A DNA stretch of 60,000 nt from Liolophura sinensis (lineage: Eukaryota; Mollusca; Polyplacophora; Chitonida; Chitonidae). The notes beneath the pieces were generated by a model, which saw only the letters and a list, made by a program, of their open reading frames with translations, searched no databases and had not been told where the DNA came from. Where the stretch lies: positions 41,260,458 through 41,320,457 of the forward strand of contig NC_088300.1 of the NCBI RefSeq assembly GCF_032854445.1, read 5' to 3'. Each line of letters opens with the position of its first letter. Position 1 is the first letter of the stretch. Positions 1 through 11,000 of this stretch are shown here, one piece after another. The position numbers were made by a program, and so were the translations under genes.

Positions 1-102
1 TACCAGCTGGAGAAAATTCAGAGCTCAGTGCAAGTGCTTACAGTACAATGACTGTACTTGTTGCAATCTAGATCTTGTTTAACCCACGCCATACATACAA
101 AC

Positions 103-216
103 CTGTTTCTGTTTTTGTCTGAATTCTTTAGGGTTATCTCCCTGTGGGGCAAATTGGTTTGGGTTTTCTATCTTCACTGCTCTACCAGCGTTAGTCGGTG
201 AACCTTCAGGTACCCA
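103..216 (-). CDS. Adducin exon: tail, last exon in the window
   Basis: 38 codons in phase 0, acceptor TTTTGTCCAG, donor CAG|GTTTGT. Reads [20 protein letters not shown] then [14 protein letters not shown], matching the hts WVAEGSPT...NPREFK segment. The gene continues to the left of position 1. Confidence 0.9.
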
Positions 217-3200
217 CTGGACAAAACAAATGGCACGGATTATACCATGTTCACAAATCAATCACACAAATCACTAAAATGTAACAGTTTTACTTTGCAT
301 AAACATACAACAGAGTATGAACTTTTTTGTCTTTCGTTTCTTTTTTCGCGTGGGTATGTGTGAAATAATATTACTGTCAAAATGAAGTTTACTCTGCTAA
401 TCAGAATTTCAAACAGAGACACTACTTGAAATGCTGCCGCCAATAACAAATTTCGTTTTAAGACACGCTCTTACCCGTGTGATTTTCTTAGGGTTTGTTG
501 TGCCAGTTTCGTCTATCTCCTGCTTTGCGTATGTGTTAGGTGAATTCAACCAGCCAGCCTTATATTGCTGTTTCTGCCTCTCCAGAGCTGCCTTCAGAGG
601 GGACCTAACAGAGAAAAATACCAGACTTGTTTCACAGAAAAAACAAAGCCACATACATGTACTGAGAGACAAGTTCCACATCCATATATTGTCCGACTAT
701 TTGCCAGAAATCTGCTGATAAATTATTTATCAATATTCTCCTAGTAAAAGTCACTTTCCTGTTAAAACTTACATACCTGTATTTAGAAGATTCATAGTCT
801 CCATCAAAGACGTATGTGAAGGAACTGGAAGATGGGGGGATCTCTACATCACTATTGGACCTTTCTTTTTTCTCTCGCTTTATGATTGGTTGATGGTAGA
901 CATGGCCAGTTCTGTAACCCTATAAATAAAGTAACATGGTTGTTAGTATTTCAGCAATAGGATTCAAATAATGGAATTCCATGAAGGCGGTGTACTTTAT
1001 TTATTTTTTTTTTCTTCTACTATTCCCATCATACTTCACAAGTTTTAACAAATATCTAGTTGTATATAACTGGAAATATTATTTACCTACCAACTAAATC
1101 TACATCAGTTACTGTAATTGTTCTAATTTTTAGGACATCTGCTCTACCCTTTCTAACCAATATATACATGTAACGATAACAGTACACAGTTACTCTTTTA
1201 TCACTTGGTTAGTCCATGTAATAAAAAGCATGTGCCTTCACTTTTCTGAAATACAGAAAACATGTAATTTTTGCTTTCGGCACTACTACTGTCTGTCTAG
1301 AACAATTACAGCACCCAGGAACTATGATGGTCTGGCATTCATTTGGAAGTTTGTCACACTTACAGCATTGTCTAGTAGTCTCATGAGGGCCTCAAATTCC
1401 AGCTCCCCGACCCTCCACTTGCGTCCTCCACTGCCCATATCCACACCTCCCCCTCCCTGACTGCCCACCAGGAACGCCTGTCGTCTCGGCTCATCGCTCA
1501 CCTGTACTAGATTATCAATCCCTGCAGGTATTGCACGTATCTGAAACACACAAACAGGCCATGCACACAGGAGTGACACAATGGAGCGTCTCACCAATGT
1601 GGTAGCTGTGAGTTCAAGCCCAGCTCATGCTGGCTTCCTCTCCAGCTGCACATGGGAAGGTCTAGTAGCAACCTGCAATTAATCGAGGGGATTTCCACAG
1701 CCTCTGCCTAGGTTTCTTCCACCATAATGCTGGCCGCCGTCGTATAAGTGAAATATTCTGGAGTACAGCATAAAACATCAATCAAATAAATAAATACACA
1801 AACATACACTTGCCTGATGAACATTTTACATCACGACATGTACACGTGTATTCAAATAAGGAAATAAGTTAACCAAAATTCATTATCACAAAGTTTCTAA
1901 CTGATTACTCCAGCTGAAATGCTTTAATGTTTATACATCAAATGCAACACCACATCTTATTTGTGGAAACCTATATCCAGACAACTTAAAATACGATACG
2001 AATTCTGAAGTGTTCTGAAGTGCTGGCACAGAAAGGTAAACTAAGCAGACAATGCAAACATACAGTGAAGCCGGTCAACCTACCTGTGTTTCACAAGCTG
2101 CCATTACATTAAAGGCATAATGGAATGCCTCGTCGATGGTAGAGCCACACACTACAATTCCATGGTTCCTCAGGAACAAGACCTGGGGAGAGAAATCAGT
2201 GGTTAAATGTGATTACGTAACAGGGTGATATATAAGCGCTATCTACCTTCCGGTTGGTTGGAACTTCCCTAATGGTAGAACCATGGACCCTGAGATTGTT
2301 CGTTTAAATTAAAAATTTCATGTAAACTACCATTTCAACAGTTCCAAGGTTACCAGCTGTGCTGATATCTAGGATTTACTTCCAGGGTTTTTATATTTGC
2401 CATTAAGGTTTTTTCGAGTGTAGTTCATTTTACTTAAACTGCTCACTTTAATGTCCAACTTAGCCATACCTTATTCACTGGTCCTAAATTTCTGGTTAAA
2501 ATTTCCTTTTCATCATTGTCCACTAAAATTCCATTGTAGTCATGGTAACTAATTCCACCACAGATAAGAGCCTCTTGTGAGATTGGTAACAATCCACATT
2601 TCATGACAGACACCTGAAAGAAAATACAGCGCAATGCATTCATCAGTTCAATTTGAAAAGCAAGACATGTATAAAGAGGACACCCCTACAACACATCATT
2701 AATACAAGAACACTGTAACAAAAAGTTGATTCACCTGTAGCTAATTCATGGTGTTCAGTACATACATCAAATTTAACATATACCGTCTTTGTATTTCATC
2801 TGAGAATAAACTTTCAATATCAATAAACAGGAGATTTCATCCTTCCATAATTAACCTCTTTGCTGTACACAAAACATCAGTGGATATGAAAAACAGCTGT
2901 CAAGGATTTTAAGTTTGAAAATTTGATAACACACAAAAGTACGGCATGGAATTTATGAATGACTTACAGCAACAGCAGCTGGGGTGTGGAGATGGATGAT
3001 ACATTTGATATCAGGCCTAGCCTGGTGGATGGCAGAGTGCAGTGTAAAGCCCGCCTTGTTCACCCCCAGGGCTGTTGTGCCCAGGTCAAGGATTTCACCT
3101 TGCATGTCCACCTTCACCAGGCTACCCGCAGTTACCTCCCCATAGAGAACACCAAACGGGTTGATGAGGAAGTGTTCCTGCTCCTGGTTAATTCTAGCCT

Positions 3201-4242
3201 GAAGGAGCAAGGAGATTTTCATTCATAAAGACACTTCATATATGTGGCATGCTGGCTAATACACACACATTACGTTAATGTACACTTCAAATGCTAATAA
3301 TTAATGAAGAGTAACAAAACAAAAAAAAACCAATCGAATTTCTAATATTGAGAAATATGGATTTGTCTAACCTTATAGAAATTTCAAATCAGCTTACTGT
3401 GATGTGATTATAGATGCCATGGGTCCAGCCAAAAATGTCGACCAATCGGTAGAGGGCAGCCAATTTACACCGGATAAGCTTCTCCACCTTGCTGTAGTTA
3501 AGAGAGTCAACACCACGAATATCGTTGATGGGTATGACTGGTGTAGCTGAAATTAACCAAAAAAAAAAACTTATACAGCTTTCTGCTTCACGACAATTCA
3601 CTGCTCGTAAGAAGTTATAATAATAATGTTGAAGTTATAATAATTATGTTGCATGTATGATGTTATTCATTAATTTTATCAACATAAAACATGTAATAAA
3701 ATGATGTATTGGAACACACAGTGGAAAATATTCAAAATGTGAACATCTCTTTTCAGGTATGCATATACATATACAAAAACACAGCCTTGTACGCAACAAA
3801 ATGTCTCAAGATTATAGAAGTTGTAGTCTAATGTTTAATCCAAAGATGTGCTCTTGCCGAAATAGAGAGCTATATGGTTTGGATACTGAAATAAAAGTAC
3901 TGATAAAAGTGAGATTATTTTCATGTTGCATTGGTGGGTGCAAGGTCCAGTAAAAGTCAGAAGAATTTGGGCCTGATGCCTGACACCTACATCCCCTGGA
4001 GATGACACCTTTGTTGACACTCATGTGAGGCAGGAGCAAGTCTGTGATCTGTTGAAGGGCTAATAGGCTGGCTGGGTTCTGGCCAGATTTCAGGTGATCT
4101 TCCACTACGTGTTCGAGCTCCTCTCGAAAAGCTTGGCTATTGAGGACAAGTGACACACGCTTGCGCTGTTCCATCTGCTGGACATCTTCCTTGACATCTG
4201 CGGGACGGCGCATACTTCGCTGGTATTCTGGGTCATCTGGAT
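103..4242 (-). CDS. Adducin (hu-li tai shao family), nine internal coding exons, partial
   Basis: Adducins cap actin barbed ends and recruit spectrin to actin under the plasma membrane. Their head domain has a class II aldolase fold without enzyme activity. Exons in order of transcription: 4242-4009, 3546-3398, 3198-2968, 2613-2470, 2182-2084, 1540-1364, 919-777, 604-475, 216-103. All have AG/GT borders and all phases join, giving 473 codons. Diagnostic segments are [67 protein letters not shown] and [11 protein letters not shown] (head and neck), then [14 protein letters not shown] and WVPEGSP, which follow the fly hts tail closely. The first coding exon was not found, and the 3' end with the basic MARCKS-like tail lies off the left edge. 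Invertebrates usually have one adducin gene, so I give no alpha/beta/gamma symbol. Confidence 0.95.
475..604 (-). CDS. Adducin exon: tail
   Basis: The acceptor is TTTTCTCTGTTAG at 605; this choice, not the nearer CTGAAG, gives the right phase. Donor CGG|GTAAGA. Reads [20 protein letters not shown] and [11 protein letters not shown], very close to the fly hts segment with WLNSPNVYQK and GTPDPKKITK. Confidence 0.9.
777..919 (-). CDS. Adducin exon: start of tail
   Basis: Acceptor TTTATTTATAG, donor ACAG|GTATGT. Reads [12 protein letters not shown], a lysine-rich stretch, then [20 protein letters not shown]. It is too short and interrupted to show as an open frame and was found from its splice sites and the GYRTG motif. 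Ends in phase 2. Confidence 0.9.
1364..1540 (-). CDS. Adducin exon: neck region
   Basis: 59 codons, acceptor GTGTTTCAG, donor GCT|GTAAGT. Contains GIDNLVQV, then a Gly/Ser-rich linker and [19 protein letters not shown], the conserved neck and oligomerisation stretch. A truncated SINE lies in the intron just upstream (1571-1797). Confidence 0.93.
1571..1797 (+). repeat. SINE-A, truncated copy in an adducin intron
   Basis: Retains the B-box region (GAGTTCAAGCCCAG), the CATGGGAAGGTCT body, the GTATAAGTGAAATATTC tail block and an AATAAATAAATA end. The A box and the first ~45 bp of the tRNA-like head are missing. Best full copies of this family are at 41445, 44783 and 47469. Confidence 0.85.
2084..2182 (-). 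CDS. Adducin exon: end of head domain
   Basis: 33 codons in phase 0 between a CTCCCCAG acceptor and a CACAG|GTAGG donor. Reads [20 protein letters not shown] and then AACETQ, the conserved ILRNHG...ACE.Q segment that closes the aldolase-like fold. Confidence 0.93.
2470..2613 (-). CDS. Adducin exon: aldolase-like core, second part
   Basis: 48 codons in phase 0, acceptor TTTCTTTCAG, donor AAG|GTATGG. Reads [31 protein letters not shown] and NLGPVNK, collinear with vertebrate and fly adducin. Confidence 0.95.
2968..3198 (-). CDS. Adducin exon: aldolase-like core
   Basis: 77 codons in phase 0, acceptor CTCCTTCAG, donor GCT|GTAAGT. Contains [10 protein letters not shown], the [17 protein letters not shown] block and the HLHTP remnant of the class II aldolase metal site. 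It is the most conserved adducin exon in the window. Confidence 0.97.
3398..3546 (-). CDS. Adducin exon: head domain
   Basis: Acceptor TTAATTTCAG, donor ACA|GTAAGC. It reads [17 protein letters not shown] and then [19 protein letters not shown], matching the adducin block containing PVNDIRG and RCKLA. Begins with two bases of a split codon and ends in phase 0. Confidence 0.95.
4009..4242 (-). CDS. Adducin exon: start of head domain
   Basis: Starts in phase 1 after a TTCCATTTCAG acceptor and ends AAAG|GTGTCA. It reads [20 protein letters not shown] then [20 protein letters not shown], the conserved entry to the adducin head. The upstream exon must supply the first base of the Asp codon. Confidence 0.95.
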
Positions 4243-6540
4243 CTGAAATGGAAGAAATGTTACATACAAATCTCACTCACAACCCCAACCAGAAACCAAC
4301 TGAATGTGTTTCACACACATGTACCACCAGTCTTCAAGAATAAAAAGAAAGTAAGCAAGCTGGTACATAAAATGCTTAATACATAGCTGACTAGTCAAGC
4401 AAATGGTACTTTAAAACATTATTACTCGAATTTCTGTACTCACAGTACCTTTACCTTGCACCTGGTAATAAACGAGTCAAATACAAACACTCCCAGTATT
4501 TCACTAAAGTCCATGAATTCATATGTACCCTATTTCTTCTGAATTTTGGGACACCTCATCTGCTCATTTTAGCCAATTATATATGTAGGAAATTCTAGTA
4601 GGAAAATTGAGTTTCTTTTTTCTCACACGGTTTACACCATCTAATGAACAACGTACTCATATCTTTACTTTTCCAAAAGGCTGGTTAAGAAATATTCTAC
4701 AGCACTACTAATATCTGTCCCAAATTTCAGAAGAATTAGGGTAAGTGATTATCTTTAGTGCAAGTCTGGGAACAAGCTGCAGTTGCAACCTTTTAATAAT
4801 GTAAGCAGTAGTTAAAACATTTGCCAATCATATTATGCACCAAAGTAAATATTTCCAAGCTTGTGGCGAAATGAAGTGAAATACTGATATGAACATGTCG
4901 ATATGAAATCACAAAAATTGATGCTGCAGTTGCTCACCTAAATTACAACAACTATGATTATCATTTTTTTTCTTTACTTTAAAAAGCTTAAAACACGACT
5001 GAACAAATTTAGCCACGCCAAACTGAACGCACATGTTCTTTTAATAAGTTATAGAAACTTTGAAGATTACATGTACCATAACTATTTATAAGCTTATTTA
5101 TTCTTTTTACAGGTTTCCTTAAAGTTTTGAACCAACTTATTTATCAATGACATTTAGATAAATGATGTATCAAAGAGTGAACATAATGAACATAATCATG
5201 ATCTGTAAGCAAAAATAAACTCACAGCCATGAAATTTTGAATATTTTGCCTCCAAGTACATGATGGCAATGAACTGTAAGAGAAGGCTTTATTTCTAGAA
5301 GTCAAAACCTGACAGGCAATGTACATCTATAATATATACAAATGGTGCCTATACACTCACTCAGTGAATGTAATGTGAAGTGAGAGGATTCATTTGCAAG
5401 TTGTCTTTCTATCTCTCGCATGATGGATGTATACTGCATTACCACAGTGATGATCTTCTGTATACTGGTACTAGTCACATTGACAGAACATGTACACATG
5501 CATAGCAGGTCTGAATTCACAACACAGGAAGTCATTTAGCAGCACTCAGCCATAAGGTCAGAGGTTATGCTCTCCACTGTGGCCTGGGTCAATCACTTTG
5601 GCACAGCACCCTGAGAATTACCAGGCTTCTCACCATTACACTGTACACTGTGAACTGTACATCAATCCGTGTACATGTGTGGATAGTTGGGCCCTCTATG
5701 AGATTCACAGCTGACAAACTTGAAAGTAAAAGTATTATTTGTGTTTGTAAGCATGCTTTAACCTCTGAAGGTTACATACAACTTTCAGCGTTAGCTTTCG
5801 GGAGGGGGGGGGGGGAAACAATCATAGACAAACATGCTGCATATCTTCTGTGTAACAGTTTAAATTAAAATTTCTGTTTTTTTTTTCCCCTTCTTTCAGC
5901 TGTTAAAGAGATGGACATATCAACCCTGTTCATGGGTATTGTTCCATGAGTATATAATAAGAGCCCTACAATTCAAGTAAATATTGTTGTAATACATAAA
6001 ACATGTACATTAACTTCAGTAAACCTTATTCTGTCCTGAAAGCCGATTTAAACCAATAAGAAGCATAAATATATACTGTACATATATGTACATGTAGACC
6101 AACCAGTAGCTCACAGGACAAAGGCAGAACAGATACACTTCGTAATTAAATGCACAACATGTGATGTTCTACATAAAATTTCACCCAAGAGAAACATTTA
6201 CACCAGATTTGAAAGTTGCTTAATATGTAGGCATACCGTGCTTACATTTTTTTTTTGTTTTTTTTTTTATCCCACATGTAAAAATCGTGCATGTAAAAGA
6301 GAGCCATTTTACTCACCCAATGGGCAAGAGTTAATACATGTACTGTACATAAAGCTGTGCTATAAATATGGAAAATGGCCAGACTGAGAGTATATTGACA
6401 GCAGAGTCTATTGACTGGGTCTGCTGACCAGTACTGATCAGAAAGGTTAACTTCCTGACCATTTATCCCCAGGGCATAGCAGATAAGTTGCAGAGACCAT
6501 ATGGCCAGCCTATAGCTACATGAATGCATACCCACTGTTT
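4243..6540. other. Adducin upstream intron, no feature seen
   Basis: AT-rich sequence with many ATG-poor short frames, a G-rich run near 5,800 and no exon with adducin character. The missing 5' coding exon must be here or further right if the gene is intact. Confidence 0.5.
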
Positions 6541-6582
6541 TCACAGAAACTGGGAAAGAAGATCAGACGGTTGGATAAATGG

Positions 6583-7357
6583 TAAAGATGTGTACATGTA
6601 GATGTGATGTCTACAGGAAAACCATGGCATGTACATGTGAGGTCTACAGGAAAACCATGGCATGTACATGTAGATGTGATGTCTGCAGGAAAACCATGGC
6701 GTGTACATGTAGATGTGATGCCTACAGGAAAACCATGGCATGTACATGTAGATGTGATGTCTGCAGGAAAACCATGGAATGTACGTGTAGATGTGATGTC
6801 TGCAGGAAAACCGTGGCATGTACATGTAGAGATGATGTCTACAGGAAAACCATGGCGTGTACATGTAGATGTGATGCCTACAGGAAAACCATGGCATGTA
6901 CATGTAGATGTGATGTCTGCAGGAAAACCATGGAATGTACGTGTAGATGTGATGTCTGCAGGAAAACCATGGCGTGTACATGTAGAGATGATGTCTACAG
7001 GAAAACCATGGCGTGTACATGTAGATGTGATGCCTACAGGAAAACCATGGCATGTACATGTAGATGTGATGTCTGCAGGAAAACCATGGAATGTACGTGT
7101 AGATGTGATGTCTGCAGGAAAACCGTGGCATGTACATGTAGAGATGATGTCTACAGGAAAACCATGGCATGTACATGTAGATGTGATGTCTGCAGGAAAA
7201 CCATGGAATGTACGTGTAGATGTGATGTCTGCAGGAAAACCATGGCATGTACATGTGATGTCTGCAGGAAAACCATGGCGTGTACATGTATGTGTGATGT
7301 CTGCAGGAAAACCATGGCATGTACATGTAGAGATGATGTCTACATGAAAACCATGGC
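6583..7357. repeat. 39-bp minisatellite with 156-bp higher-order period
   Basis: About 19-20 tandem units of 39 bp, each carrying ATGTACATGTAGATGTGATG and CAGGAAAACCATGG, with occasional 33-bp deletion units. A variant beginning CCTACAGG recurs at 6721, 6877 and 7033, exactly 156 bp (four units) apart. All unit lengths are multiples of three, so long frames stay open on both strands; these are by-products of the repeat. It lies in the probable first adducin intron. Confidence 0.95.
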
Positions 7358-7546
7358 ATAATAGGCCATACGCTAAGGGGAAATGCCCCTCACCGTACGA
7401 CCTATTAACCCTCAAAGCCGACCAGGAATGCCACCGAGCCCTATCCCTTAATCTCATAAGCAGTACTGACCATATATGTCTTTTGTTCTATTGTAGACAC
7501 TTGTTTCCCTACTTGTTATATTTAAACCCATTTATGTTTTGATGTC

Positions 7547-7600
7547 ATTCACTTGATAACGATGTTAGTACCTACATCGAAACGTGTTAATAAACCAATA
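7547..7600 (+). other. Possible 3'-end signature of a Penelope-like retroelement
   Basis: A 6-bp stem (CGATGT at 7560-7565 with ACATCG at 7574-7579) is followed directly by AAACGTG and AATAAA. This order resembles the stem II-GAAAC part of hammerhead motifs in Penelope-like elements. The required CTGATGA core is not intact (TTGATAAC is seen), so this is weak. Confidence 0.25.
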
Positions 7601-7881
7601 AGTTGTATATCCATAAGAATGCCTTGTCCAGTGTACTTCCATCCAGATGACTTCTGTGAATCAGTGGGCCAATAGTGGTGAATTTCCTTGCTCACAGACC
7701 GACGTCCTGGATTAATGCCCAGCATTTGAAAACCTTGCATATATATATTTGAACTTTTCGCCTCCAAAAGTTCACTGCTTATCACATAAATGTAGATAAC
7801 GGAAAGTTCTAGTTTATTTTCATTTTGGCATCACATACAAGCCTAATAGTACAGAGATGGGTCTTTCATAATGTACTGTCT

Positions 7882-8070
7882 TGAATGGGCAAAACATACA
7901 CTGTTTTTGTCATGAATGGGTACAATCTATACTGGTTTTTGTCATGAATGGGCACAATCTATACAGGTTTTTGTCACGAATGGGCACCATATATACTGGT
8001 TTTTGTCATGAATGGGCACAATCTATACTGGTTTTTGTCATGAATGGGCACAACATACACTGTTTTTGCC
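7882..8070. repeat. 32-bp tandem repeat, about six units
   Basis: Units of CATGAATGGGCACAATCTAT plus a GTTTTTGT segment repeat with a 32-bp period. No coding meaning. Confidence 0.9.
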
Positions 8071-11000
8071 AGATATTAGACAATGACTATATACATACCT
8101 ATGGAGTCGATGTACTTGCCGGAAGGGCTGGCTGGCCCGTTCATCTGGGGGGCTGAGTCTGTCATAGCGCCAGGCAACGGCTAAGCCAGCTACGGGATAT
8201 CAGTGTGCCCTGCAACAGAATATTCTGAGTGTGAGTGGGTGATAGTAATTTTTCTTATCAATGTCCTTTACTTATTAAAGCATAACAGACAAATCAAAGT
8301 CGACAGCTAAAAATTAATGTACAGGTAACAAATCAGAACCCTGAAACACACAATCTTATCTTTCTTCATGTACAACAATGAAAAAAAAAACAAACACACA
8401 CAGCTGTACACAAAGATTTTACAGTTCTACACAAGCATGTAAGGTGTTGAATTATATGAATTATACATGTACTTGTATGTGTATCAAATAACCGCATCTT
8501 CACTACTGCAAACAACTGAACAAGGATGGCTTTGTGAAGGAGTCTGTCCAACCTGGAAGCATGTTTGTGGTCGGAGAAAACAGACACCTCAAGTTGTATG
8601 AACAATGTGATACATTATGAGAAAGGTATGAATTATTTCAAGATATCAGATATCAGGAAAGCCAAATAATTTTGTTACACAGGTACCGAAATTTAATCAT
8701 TATTAGACAAATGCACATCACTTACATGCTCACAATGACATGAAATGTGTGAAACAATAAAAAAAAATCTGCTCATAAATACTGCAAATGTATATTAAGA
8801 TTTTGACCAATCACCACATGTACAAGCAGGAAACTATTGCCTGGAATTCAGCTGTATTACTTGTTGAAGTACATGTACAAGTTCCACACATAAATTCTGC
8901 CCACAACAGACATTTATTCTTGTATACAATAACTGATTTTTTTTATATATATATACATATTTGCAGTCTGACATACATGTATACATTGTGTTGGAGTTAA
9001 CTAATGTATGTAAAAAAAAAAAAAAAACTTTCACAAATTGTATGTGCATGTACCAGTAAAACACATGGCCACCAAAACCTGTAGTGTTTTACAACAGCAT
9101 GTGAAACAGTGGAACATGTATAAACCAAGCATTAGCTGTCAGCATACATGAGCATGTATTACTACACATACAAGGGTACATGTATAAGCACTACTATGCA
9201 CACACATGTACAGCGCATAACTTGGCAGCACCACAATTCCACTACTGCAGCTCCCTACTGGATTGGCCGTCTGTTAACAATGGCGACTGGTAATCCAGCA
9301 GTGTTTCCACACCCAGTTCCACTTGTACGGCCTAGGATGGTGTTCATGATGATGTGTCAGAGTGGGATGGACATACCACATGGAGGCCGTGGTGCATGGT
9401 GATCTATTGATCAGTGTCTGTCTGTATATTACACATCAATAACCCCTACAGCTCATCCCTCTACAACAAAGGCTGTTACTTATTACTGCCTGCAGCTGCA
9501 AATGAAGCTGTTACACCCGGGTGATTGTACATATGTGCAGAGAAGGAGGTAGAGTTCTGAATTACCTCATGTTACCCAGAAGATACATGTACATCTACTG
9601 CACTTAATATATACATGTACATATATATGATGAGCATATGTTTGTGTTCCTGCTGGGTTTCAGCTTGCGTTATCCCACATGCTGCAATTTATATTAACTA
9701 AATATTTAGATACCAACATCATGCAATGTCCAATAAGAGATACATGCCAGGCTGTACATAAATATGAAGCATATTCATTTACAAGTAACGCCAAAAATTA
9801 AATGTGGTACATGCATTATATCCCGCTTTCTGAGCCCTACTCGCAAACTTGCAGCTACTGTTTTCGCACGTGGCTCTTGCGCACAGGTGGTACAAAGAAA
9901 AAACTCACAGTCACAGCGTCAATTTCTTGTCATTTTAAAAGCATCTGTCACTTCATACTTCTACTTCCCTCAACAATTAGATTTCAAAACAACATCGTTG
10001 TCCACCTTGCTGAGATGTTCTAATGACTGGAAACTTAATTAATGTTGTGATATATTTTTACATGACGTCAGGTTCTCAATAGACGTCAGCGTGATTAATG
10101 AACCTATTTAGGCCAATCAGGAAGACAGCATCACACGGTGAGTAGCTCAAAGCAGACTGAGACATTCTGAGGAAATCTGGACTAAAGGTCTGTGTCAATG
10201 GTTGCAAAAGGTGCATAAATGTCTTATCTTGCGGACAGACCATGTACTAAGTGGATTTGGACATTAATTATTGTGTGTGCTGCGAAATTTGTTGATGGGG
10301 TAGCTGAATACAGATACAATGTCATAACCGGGTGCACACACAGTCCGCGCTAAGGATGGCAGCAGTCTCCACGTATACCATAAGCCATTCTTTGACCGGA
10401 TTTTCGGAAATTGTACATCTCAAAAGAGCCTCCGTCACCTGTATAAACAGAGTGACATTTCAAATGATCGGCGAAGAAAAAAAAAAAAAGAAATGAATTT
10501 AAATAAAAAAAAATTTGGCACCTGTAAAAAAACGAAAAAAAATTCTGGTTGTGGGTCTTTCTCCGAAGGGTTGGTCGCGTAACAGCAAAGATATAATATT
10601 TTAATTTTCACCTAATGATACCTTCATTTCAAATGGGGCATGCTGCACTTCAAAGCTCTTTGTACATAAATATTTCCACTGTTGTCCCCTTTCTCTTGTA
10701 TTTAGGTATTTTATGGGTCCTACTATCACTTTTGTTAAAATCATTACACACAGAAAAAAGTATACCAAACTAATGTGGATCATATTCATGACTTTTATAC
10801 TGTTATGAGAATTAAAAATCAAACTAAATTATCTCTTTGTTCCCAAGAGAGCACATGGGTTTACCAGTATATCTGCCTTGTGTTGTACACATGTACCTGC
10901 TCAAGATCACTTCACTCTGATACCTTCTGATTCCTCCATTGATTGATCCATAAACGTAAATGGCATACGTCATTCAACACCAATCAAATGAACATATAAA

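Noticed and set aside
6516-7457. Frames of 247-313 codons on both strands
   Set aside because: All follow from a 39-bp repeat whose units are multiples of three; no start context, domain or splice support.
9148-9402. 84-codon plus-strand frame in a GC-richer patch
   Set aside because: Tested as a possible adducin 5' exon on the other strand and as an independent exon; neither reading shows a family motif or paired splice sites.
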